Source: Syntrophaceae bacterium UBA5744
GTDB taxonomy: Bacteria > Desulfobacterota > Syntrophia > Syntrophales > UBA2192
Length of the DNA: 6,430 nucleotides
Assembly: GCA_002419215.1 (NCBI GenBank)
Contig: DIFQ01000068.1
Coordinates: 11,929-18,358, forward strand
Direction: 5' to 3'
A model generated the notes under the pieces. That model searched no databases and was not told where the DNA came from. It saw nothing but the letters and a program-made list of their open reading frames with translations. The number at the start of each line of letters is the position of its first letter. The first letter of the stretch is position 1. This document shows positions 1-5,069 of the stretch, one piece after another. The translations under genes and the position numbers were made by a program.

Positions 1-33
1 AAGGCGTTCATGGTCAACGTAGAAAAGTTGTAG
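1..33 (+). CDS. C-terminal tail of upstream gene, probably formate dehydrogenase catalytic (alpha) subunit (partial)
   Basis: The first ten codons read KAFMVNVEKL followed by TAG at 31-33, in frame from base 1. The stop codon overlaps the ribosome binding site of the next gene, as expected for a tightly coupled operon. In FDH-N/FDH-O type operons the gene directly upstream of the iron-sulfur subunit is the large molybdopterin (often selenocysteine) catalytic subunit, so that is the likely identity. Ten residues are too few to prove the family. The call rests on gene order, and the rest of the gene lies outside the window. Confidence 0.6.
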   Translation, partial: KAFMVNVEKL

Positions 34-46
34 GAGGGAAGCGACG

Positions 47-853
47 ATGAATAAACAACCTGAACTCGTAAAATTGATTGACACCACCCTGTGCACTGCC
101 TGCCGGGGATGCCAGGTAGCCTGTAAGCAGTGGAATGAACTGCCCGGCTTTCGAACCAAACAGCTGGGCACCTACCAGAATCCTCCTGATTTACAGTGGA
201 ATACCTGGACGCTGATCCGCTTCCAGGAATATGAAGATAAGGCCGGCAACTTCCAGTGGATCTTCCGCAAGGACGGCTGCATGCACTGCACCGATGCGGC
301 CTGCGTGAAGGTCTGCCCGTCGGGGGCTCTCTTCTACACGGAGTTCGGCACCGTCGGGCTGAAGGAGGACCTCTGCATCGGCTGCAAGAACTGTGTCGCG
401 GCCTGTCCCTTCGAGGTCCCCAGGTACAACGGGGAGAAGGACCGCATCACCAAGTGCGACCTCTGCCATACGCGGCTCCAGGCGGGCCGGCAGCCGGCCT
501 GCGTGCTTTCCTGCCCCACGGGGGCCCTGACGATCGGACGCAAGGACATGATGCTCAAGGCGGCCGAAAAGCGGGTGAAGGAACTCGGGGGCGATGCCAA
601 CGTTTACGGCGACAAGTTCGTCGGCGGGACGCACGTGCTCTACGTCCTCAGCGAAAAGCCGGAGGTCTACGACGCGCTGCCCAAGAGCCCCTCGGTGCCG
701 CTGTCGATCCTTGTATGGAGAGACTTCCTGAAGCCCGTTTCGCTGCTGGCGGCGGGAGGCATCCTGGTGGGCTCGTTCCTGCACTACCTGATCAAGGGGC
801 CCAAGCTGCCCTACGACGATGCCGGGACAGGCAAGAAGGAAGGGGGTGAGTGA
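47..853 (+). CDS. fdhB: Formate dehydrogenase iron-sulfur (beta) subunit
   Basis: This 268-residue protein carries electrons from the catalytic subunit to the membrane cytochrome b. It has sixteen cluster cysteines in four groups: C16/C19/C22/C26, C78/C81/C86/C90, C110/C113/C116/C120, and C137/C140/C152/C156. This matches the four [4Fe-4S] clusters of FdnH-type subunits. The N-terminus (KLIDTTLCTACRGCQVAC) is typical of formate dehydrogenases rather than of DMSO or nitrate reductases. A single hydrophobic helix near residues 220-239 (PVSLLAAGGILVGSFLHYLI) fits the C-terminal membrane anchor of the family. There is no signal peptide, which fits export as a passenger of the catalytic subunit's Tat signal (known for E. 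coli Fdn). An AGGAGGG ribosome site at 32-38 lies 8 bases before the ATG. Length is close to E. coli FdnH (294 residues). The cytochrome b gene follows at once. Confidence 0.93.
   Translation: MNKQPELVKLIDTTLCTACRGCQVACKQWNELPGFRTKQLGTYQNPPDLQWNTWTLIRFQEYEDKAGNFQWIFRKDGCMHCTDAACVKVCPSGALFYTEFGTVGLKEDLCIGCKNCVAACPFEVPRYNGEKDRITKCDLCHTRLQAGRQPACVLSCPTGALTIGRKDMMLKAAEKRVKELGGDANVYGDKFVGGTHVLYVLSEKPEVYDALPKSPSVPLSILVWRDFLKPVSLLAAGGILVGSFLHYLIKGPKLPYDDAGTGKKEGGE
840..849 (+). promoter_or_regulatory. Ribosome binding site that decides the fdhI start
   Basis: AAGGGGGTGA differs at one base from the ideal AAGGAGGTGA and ends 6 bases before ATG 856. This favours ATG 856 over the in-frame GTG at 850, which overlaps the fdhB stop codon and would have only an AGGA at 837-840 as its site. 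The sequence lies inside the last codons of fdhB, so the two genes are probably translationally coupled. Confidence 0.6.
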
Positions 854-855
854 CT

Positions 856-1524
856 ATGAAACCCGGAATGATTCAAGCAACGGATGCCTTTGAGCGGATC
901 GTCCACTGGGTGATGGCGATCTCCTGCATCATCCTGTTCGTTACCGGATTGGGGATGATGTTCCATTCGCTGAACTTTATCGGGACGATGACGGGAGGGC
1001 TCAAGAGCCTCAAGTTTATCCACAACTGGACGGCCCTCGTCTTCGGTTTCTCGCTGATCTTCGCCATCTCCATGTGGTGGAAGGAGGCGGGGGTGATCGA
1101 AATTCCCGAGGACCTCGAGTGGGTCAAGTGCGCCGGGGGCTACCTCTGGCACGTGGAGCACCCGCCCGAGAGCGGCAAGTACAACCCGGGCCAGAAGATG
1201 TTCTTCATCGCCGTGGCGCTCTGCGGGCCCCTGATGGTGGTGACGGGGCTCCTGATGATGTTCCAGATCCTGCCCATGGGGCTGACGCGCTGGATGTACA
1301 CGCTGCACGCCGTGGGGTTCGTGACGCTGTTTGCCTTCTTCTTCGTCCACGTCTACCTCGGGACGATCGGCAACCCCGGCTCGTTCCAGGCCATGACCAC
1401 CGGCTGGGTCACGCGAGGCTGGGCCAGGAAGCAGCACCCCAAGTGGATCCGGGAGATGGAGGAGCACGGCACCCTCGTCGTCTACGGGGAGGAGAAGAAA
1501 CCCTCCGCCCACGGACACGGATAA
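856..1524 (+). CDS. fdhI: Formate dehydrogenase cytochrome b556 (gamma) subunit
   Basis: This is an integral membrane protein of 222 residues (224 if the GTG at 850 is used); E. coli FdnI has 217. Four hydrophobic helices are visible at about residues 14-36, 52-74, 115-137 and 147-170. Histidines H17 (RIVHW), H56 (KFIHNW), H151 (YTLHAVG) and H165 (FVHVYLG) sit in helices 1, 2, 4 and 4, the pattern that binds two b hemes in FdnI. The segment after helix 4 (GTIGNPGSFQAMTTGWV) is also characteristic of the family. The protein would take electrons from the iron-sulfur subunit on the periplasmic face and reduce menaquinone, or run in reverse in formate-producing syntrophs. The C-terminus is polar and ends in a His/Gly-rich tail (AHGHG). 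It is the last gene of its operon and is followed by a terminator. Confidence 0.92.
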   Translation: MKPGMIQATDAFERIVHWVMAISCIILFVTGLGMMFHSLNFIGTMTGGLKSLKFIHNWTALVFGFSLIFAISMWWKEAGVIEIPEDLEWVKCAGGYLWHVEHPPESGKYNPGQKMFFIAVALCGPLMVVTGLLMMFQILPMGLTRWMYTLHAVGFVTLFAFFFVHVYLGTIGNPGSFQAMTTGWVTRGWARKQHPKWIREMEEHGTLVVYGEEKKPSAHGHG

Positions 1525-1532
1525 GACGCCAT

Positions 1533-1599
1533 CCTTCGGGGAAAGGCCCATTTGCGGACGGGCCTTTCCCCGAAGGGACGGGCAATGCCTCTTTTTTTT
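1533..1599 (+). terminator. Intrinsic terminator after the formate dehydrogenase operon
   Basis: A perfect 17-bp inverted repeat (1533-1549 with 1560-1576, arms CCTTCGGGGAAAGGCCC and its complement) encloses a 10-base loop and begins 8 bases after the fdhI stop codon. A run of eight T residues lies at 1592-1599, but 15 bases separate the stem from the run rather than the usual 0-3. A small GGC-AAT-GCC hairpin (1581-1589) sits just before the T-run and may be the element directly coupled to it. On the minus strand there is no T-run after the stem, so termination is expected only for plus-strand transcription. Confidence 0.75.
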
Positions 1600-1625
1600 G
1601 TCCGCCCTCATGCTAGCAATAACAT
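1598..1625 (+). promoter_or_regulatory. Possible sigma-70 promoter for the modABC operon
   Basis: TTGTCC (1598-1603) and TAACAT (1620-1625) are separated by 16 bases, and each matches the consensus at four of six positions. The terminator just upstream means the mod operon should have its own promoter in the 1600-1676 gap, and this is the best candidate I see. The -35 element overlaps the end of the terminator T-run. No palindrome resembling the E. coli ModE operator was found. The match is weak and could be chance. Confidence 0.25.
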
Positions 1626-1676
1626 AACCTGACCCCGTTTTACCGGCTGAAGCGGGTCCGACAGGAGCAAAAACCC

Positions 1677-2471
1677 ATGATGAACGCAACCCGGTTCCGG
1701 ATCTTTTCGAGGACGGCCCTTCACCCGCTGCGCCGGGCTGTCGTGATCTGCGCCGCCGCCCTCGTCATCCTCTGCCCGGTCCTGTCACACGCGGCGGACA
1801 GCATGAAGGTGGCCGTGGCGGCGAACTTCATGATCCCCTTCAAGGAGATCGCAGCCGCCTTCGAGGCGGAGACGAAGATCCGGGTCGAGACAACCTATTC
1901 CTCGACAGGAAATTTCTACAGCCAGATCATCAACGGGGCCCCGTACGATGTGTTCCTGTCGGCCGACGAGAAAGCACCGATGTCGCTTTTCAAAAAGGGC
2001 CTGGCGGAAAAGCCCGTCGTGTACGCCACGGGCAGGGTCGTTTTGTGGGGAACGGGAAAGGATTTCTGCGGCGCGAAGACCTGGCAGGAAGCGATCAGGC
2101 GAACGGGCGTGAAAAAGATCGCGATCGCCAACCCCGTCACGGCCCCCTACGGTGCGGCGGCAGAAGCAGCGCTGAAGAAAACGGGTTTGTGGGACGGGGT
2201 CCGTGACCGCCTCGTCGTCGCCCAGACCGTGGCCCAATCCTTCCAGTACGCGATGTCAGGCGGGACGGATGGCTCCTTCTGCGCCCTTTCCTCGGCCCTG
2301 TCGGAGCAGGGAGGCAAGGGGTGCCGCTATCCGATCGATGAGGCGCCGCCGATCCGGCAGGCAGCCTGCCTCCTGAACCGCTCGGCCGCAAAGAGCGATG
2401 CCTCTCGACTCCTGAAATACCTCGATTCCCCGAAGGCATCGGAAATCAAGAAACGGTACGGCTATTTTTAA
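1677..2471 (+). CDS. modA: Molybdate/tungstate ABC transporter, periplasmic binding protein
   Basis: This 264-residue protein has a Sec signal peptide: basic stretch R6-R20, hydrophobic core about 21-36, and a likely cleavage after SHA at residue 39. The mature part shows ModA landmarks: the oxyanion-binding serine region YSSTGNFYSQI (74-84), GAPYDVFLSAD (87-97), ANPVTAPYG (151-159) and a C-terminal KRYGYF. It would bind molybdate or tungstate in the periplasm and deliver it to ModB. These motifs separate it from TupA and WtpA tungstate binders, but sequence alone does not show which anion it prefers. The AGGAG at 1663-1667 lies 9 bases before ATG 1677; the adjacent ATG 1680 is less well spaced. 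It is the first gene of the operon, and its stop codon overlaps the modB start (TAATG). Confidence 0.92.
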   Translation: MMNATRFRIFSRTALHPLRRAVVICAAALVILCPVLSHAADSMKVAVAANFMIPFKEIAAAFEAETKIRVETTYSSTGNFYSQIINGAPYDVFLSADEKAPMSLFKKGLAEKPVVYATGRVVLWGTGKDFCGAKTWQEAIRRTGVKKIAIANPVTAPYGAAAEAALKKTGLWDGVRDRLVVAQTVAQSFQYAMSGGTDGSFCALSSALSEQGGKGCRYPIDEAPPIRQAACLLNRSAAKSDASRLLKYLDSPKASEIKKRYGYF

Positions 2472-3121
2472 TGGAACTGCTGGCACTCTACCTCTCGGCG
2501 AAACTGGCGACCGTCGCAACGCTGATCCTGATCGGGATCGCGGCGCCGCTGGCCTATCTGCTGACGAATTTTACCTGGCCAGGCAAATCCTTCGTCGAGG
2601 CCCTCGTCAATCTCCCCATTGCCCTTCCCCCCACGGTCATCGGGTTCTACCTGCTCTTTCTGCTGGGGCCGAAAGGGTTCGTGGGAACGGCATGGGAGAA
2701 CCTCTTCGGCGGCACGCTGCTGTTCACCTTCACGGGGATCGTCGTCGCCTCGATCTTTTACAGCCTTCCCTTCGCCATCCAGCCGATCAAGGCGTCCTTC
2801 GAAAAGATCGATCCCCGCCTGAAGGAAAGCGCCTATGTCCTCGGACTGTCGCCTGTGGCGACATTCTTCCGGGTCATCATCCCCAACAGCGTCAACGGGA
2901 TCGCGGCGGCGGCGATCCTCGTGTTCCTGCACACCATGGGCGCCTTCGGCGTCGTCCTGATGGTCGGCGGGAGCATTGCCGGGGAGACGCGGGTCGCGTC
3001 GATCGCCATCTACGAAGCCGTCGAGTCCATGCAATACGAGAAGGCCTGGGCCCTGTCGCTGGCCTTCATCCCGATCGGGTATGGCTTTCTGCTGCTGGTC
3101 AATCGGTTAACGAGGAAATAG
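2471..3121 (+). CDS. modB: Molybdate/tungstate ABC transporter, permease
   Basis: This 216-residue inner-membrane permease has about five hydrophobic helices. The periplasm-facing proline-rich segment NLPIALPPTVIGFYLL (47-62) is a hallmark of ModB. The cytoplasmic EAA-type loop ESAYVLGLSPVATFFRVIIP (119-138), with its conserved glycine G125, is where ModC docks. Length agrees with the family (E. coli ModB, 229 residues). The ATG shares one base with the modA stop codon and has no convincing ribosome site, so translation probably depends on ribosomes finishing modA. modC follows two bases after the stop codon. The substrate could be molybdate or tungstate. Confidence 0.92.
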   Translation: MELLALYLSAKLATVATLILIGIAAPLAYLLTNFTWPGKSFVEALVNLPIALPPTVIGFYLLFLLGPKGFVGTAWENLFGGTLLFTFTGIVVASIFYSLPFAIQPIKASFEKIDPRLKESAYVLGLSPVATFFRVIIPNSVNGIAAAAILVFLHTMGAFGVVLMVGGSIAGETRVASIAIYEAVESMQYEKAWALSLAFIPIGYGFLLLVNRLTRK

Positions 3122-3123
3122 TC

Positions 3124-3837
3124 ATGTGTCTTACGGCCGTACTGAAAAAGAAGACGAAATTTTTCACCATCTCCGTGGAGCTGACCTGTCCCGATGGCGA
3201 GACGCTTGCCCTGATCGGGCCTTCCGGCTCCGGCAAGACGACGATCATCCGGATGCTCGCAGGACTCGTGGCGCCCGACGAGGGGCGAATCGTCTACCGG
3301 GACCGGGTCTTCTTCGATTCGGCGCGGGGCGTGAACCTCCCCCCGCAGAAGCGCAAGCTCGGCTACGTCTTCCAGGACTACTCGCTCTTCCCGCACCTGA
3401 CGCTCCATGGCAACGCGGCCTTCGCGGCGCAGAACCGCGGGGAGGTGGATGCGCTCATGAGCTTCTTCGGCCTGGCGGCTCTCAGGGACCGGAAACCACA
3501 CGAGGTATCGGGGGGCGAGAGGCAGCGCTGTGCCGTCTGCCAGGCCCTGGCCCGGAACCCGCAGCTGCTGCTTCTCGACGAGCCCTTTTCGGCGCTCGAT
3601 GTGGTCACGCGGCGGCTCCTTCGCAACGAGCTGAAAAAAATAACGGAAACGAGGACATTCCCCGTGGTCTACGTCACCCATGACATCACCGAGGCCCTCT
3701 TCATCGGCAACACGGTCCTGCCGATCGTCGGCGGCGCTATCGACCGGGCGTGGATGGAGCGGATCACTGCACCTGCGGCAGGAACCGATGCCCGGACAAA
3801 AGCCGCCAGGACAACCAAACTGGCCCTGGCCTACTAA
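3124..3837 (+). CDS. modC: Molybdate/tungstate ABC transporter, ATP-binding protein lacking the Mop/TOBE domain
   Basis: This ATPase of 237 residues energises ModB. It shows Walker A GPSGSGKT (32-39), Q-loop Q84 (VFQDYSLFPHLT), signature VSGGERQ (128-134), Walker B LLLLDEP with catalytic E153, D-loop SALD (156-159) and switch histidine H186. The frame stays open far upstream over modB, but that part is a shadow. ATG 3124 is the real start because GAGGA at 3112-3116 lies 7 bases before it and the first residues (MCLTAVLKKKTKFF) align with ModC N-termini. E. coli ModC has 352 residues with a C-terminal oxyanion-binding Mop/TOBE domain. Here the protein ends about 45 residues after the H-loop, so that domain is absent and feedback inhibition by bound molybdate is unlikely. 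After the signature the helix reads CAVCQALA instead of the commoner VALARALA. Confidence 0.92.
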   Translation: MCLTAVLKKKTKFFTISVELTCPDGETLALIGPSGSGKTTIIRMLAGLVAPDEGRIVYRDRVFFDSARGVNLPPQKRKLGYVFQDYSLFPHLTLHGNAAFAAQNRGEVDALMSFFGLAALRDRKPHEVSGGERQRCAVCQALARNPQLLLLDEPFSALDVVTRRLLRNELKKITETRTFPVVYVTHDITEALFIGNTVLPIVGGAIDRAWMERITAPAAGTDARTKAARTTKLALAY

Positions 3838-4430
3838 TGGATATCCTCATGAAAACCGGATACGATTCCCGCGCAACAGGGCGCCCGGCAAGGCAGAAAG
3901 ATTCCGAAAGGACGAGGACCGTGACGGCCGTCCGATACAAACCCATCGGAGTAATCCGATCCCCCTTCAGAGAGCCGGAAGGCACGCCGATCCAGCCTGC
4001 GGCCGCCAGGGGAATGCGGGGTTGCGTGGAACTCAATCCCGCGTACGTCAGTGGATTGAAGGACCTCGACGGGTTCTCGCACGTCATTCTGATCTATCAT
4101 TGCAACAAAGCCAAACCGGCATCGCTCAGGGTGAAACCCTTCCTGGACGACGAGGAGCGGGGTGTTTTCGCGACGAGAAGCCCGGCCCGGCCGAATGCGA
4201 TCGGGGTTTCGGTGGTTCGCCTCCTCGTCATCAGCCGACATGTCCTCCACGTCGAAAACGTGGACATTGTCGACGGCACCCCGCTTCTGGACATCAAGCC
4301 TTACGTGCCCCAGTTCGACGCCGCGAAAGACGTCAGGATCGGCTGGGTGCAGAAGAATACCGGGAAAATCGAGCATACCCGGGACGACGGACGGTTCAGG
4401 ACCAGGAACCGCTCCGAAAAATCCAAGTGA
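3837..4430 (+). CDS. TrmO/TsaA-family protein (putative SAM-dependent tRNA t6A37 methyltransferase fold)
   Basis: The conserved domain begins at residue 34 (YKPIGVIRSPF) and includes LDGFSHVILIYH (77-88), the signature ATRSPARPNAIGVS (112-125) and DGTPLLDIKPYVPQFD (146-161). This is the TsaA/TrmO family; E. coli TrmO N6-methylates t6A at tRNA position 37 using SAM. The C-terminal extension of E. coli TrmO is missing, and the protein ends in a basic tail. Three starts are possible. ATG 3837 shares a base with the modC stop (197 residues); ATG 3849 has a weak site; GTG 3921 has AAAGGA at 3907-3912 and gives 169 residues beginning MTAVRYKPIG, which fits the family best. Residues 1-28 look unstructured. 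Short TsaA-like genes recur near molybdopterin genes, so a role in Mo/W metabolism is an alternative to tRNA modification. The family call is firm; the function is not. Confidence 0.85.
   Translation: MDILMKTGYDSRATGRPARQKDSERTRTVTAVRYKPIGVIRSPFREPEGTPIQPAAARGMRGCVELNPAYVSGLKDLDGFSHVILIYHCNKAKPASLRVKPFLDDEERGVFATRSPARPNAIGVSVVRLLVISRHVLHVENVDIVDGTPLLDIKPYVPQFDAAKDVRIGWVQKNTGKIEHTRDDGRFRTRNRSEKSK
3907..3923 (+). promoter_or_regulatory. Alternative internal start of the TrmO-like gene (AAAGGA plus GTG 3921)
   Basis: AAAGGA at 3907-3912 lies 8 bases before the in-frame GTG at 3921, which begins a protein whose first residues (MTAVRYKPIG) match the usual TrmO/TsaA N-terminus. The upstream ATGs at 3837 and 3849 lack a good site. 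A second purine stretch GAGGA (3914-3918) is too close to act on this GTG. Confidence 0.4.
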
Positions 4431-4440
4431 GGACATTCTC

Positions 4441-5004
4441 ATGAAGATCGGAAACTACTCCTACGACGAGTACATTCACCTGGTGAAATCCTTCCACGGC
4501 AGCCTCGCCCCGGGGCTCGTGATCGGCGGCTTCATGGTCGGTCTCGCGCTGGGATCGCTCCCGGAAGGGGAGCTTTTCGACGCGATCTGCGAAACGCCGG
4601 TTTGCCTCCCCGACGCCGTGCAACTCCTCACCCCCTGCACGATCGGAAACGGGTGGCTCACGGTCCTGCCGTTCGGTCGTTATGCCGTCACGTTCTACGA
4701 AAAGCACGGCGGTGAGGGGGTGCGCGTCTACCTCGACCCGGCCAAGATGGCGGCCTGGCCGGAGACAAAGGCCTGGTTTTTCAAGTTGAAACCCAAGAAG
4801 GAGCAGGACCCCGAGCGGCTGTTCGCAGAGATCAAGGAAGCCGGGGAAAAACTGCTGAGCGTCCAGCGCGTCCGCGTCCGGCCGGAATCGGTGAGACGCA
4901 AGAAAATGGGGCCCGTGGCCGCATGCCCGCAATGCGGCGAGGCCTACCCGGTGCGGGATGGCGAGTGCTGCAGGGCGTGCAGGGGCGAGTCCCCCTATCT
5001 GTGA
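4441..5004 (+). CDS. FmdE-domain protein with C-terminal zinc ribbon
   Basis: This 187-residue soluble protein has the FmdE fold signature: SFHGSLAPGLVIGG (17-30), the cysteine pair region ETPVCLPDAVQLLTPCTIGNG (C55, D58, C66; residues 51-71), and a C-terminal zinc ribbon C162-x2-C165 with C176/C177-x2-C180. The name comes from a subunit linked to formylmethanofuran dehydrogenase operons of methanogens, but FmdE proteins are widespread in bacteria that lack that pathway and their function is unsettled. Structures of relatives bind metal at the His/Cys core (family knowledge). Its place behind modABC suggests a role in molybdenum or tungsten trafficking or enzyme maturation, which is inference. 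ATG 4441 is chosen because GAGGA at 4429-4433 lies 7 bases upstream and the domain starts within 20 residues; the open frame reaching back to 4162 is a shadow of the TrmO-like gene. Confidence 0.88.
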   Translation: MKIGNYSYDEYIHLVKSFHGSLAPGLVIGGFMVGLALGSLPEGELFDAICETPVCLPDAVQLLTPCTIGNGWLTVLPFGRYAVTFYEKHGGEGVRVYLDPAKMAAWPETKAWFFKLKPKKEQDPERLFAEIKEAGEKLLSVQRVRVRPESVRRKKMGPVAACPQCGEAYPVRDGECCRACRGESPYL

Positions 5005-5050
5005 GTCTTATCGCAGCGGAAACCGTGCGATCGGGACGAAAGGGCCATTT

Positions 5051-5069
5051 GGAGGGAACATCGAGGGTG
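5051..5069 (+). promoter_or_regulatory. Ribosome binding site and GTG start of the TPR gene
   Basis: GGAGGG at 5051-5056 lies 10 bases before GTG 5067, from which the first TPR helix follows after about five residues. Other in-frame starts exist: GTG 5001, which overlaps the fmdE-like stop codon, and TTG 5049, but they lack a site this good and would add a non-TPR leader. Confidence 0.5.

Noticed and set aside
1600..1676. Molybdenum cofactor riboswitch or ModE operator upstream of modA
   Set aside because: The leader is under 80 bases, too short for the riboswitch, and has no palindrome like the E. coli ModE site.
811..1689. Long open frame on the minus strand (292 codons) opposite the cytochrome b gene
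   Set aside because: It is antisense to a clear membrane protein gene, has no recognisable domain, is rich in Arg/Pro/His/Asp as expected from a GC-rich shadow, and runs through the terminator hairpin.
2692..3123. Upstream extension of the modC frame
   Set aside because: It lies inside modB, its translation is low-complexity with no transporter similarity, and ATG 3124 has a well-spaced GAGGA.
4162..4440. Upstream extension of the FmdE-domain frame over the TrmO-like gene
   Set aside because: The translation is Ser/Arg/Pro-rich shadow sequence; the FmdE domain starts right after ATG 4441, which has its own ribosome site.
3680..4444. 254-codon plus-strand open frame spanning the end of modC, the TrmO-like gene and the fmdE-like start
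   Set aside because: It crosses two well-supported genes in another frame and its translation has the Arg/Pro/Gly/Gln bias of a shadow frame.
4923..5066. N-terminal extension of the TPR gene overlapping the FmdE-domain gene
   Set aside because: It would overlap the zinc-ribbon codons by 82 bases, shows no TPR pattern, and GTG 5067 has a GGAGGG at suitable distance.
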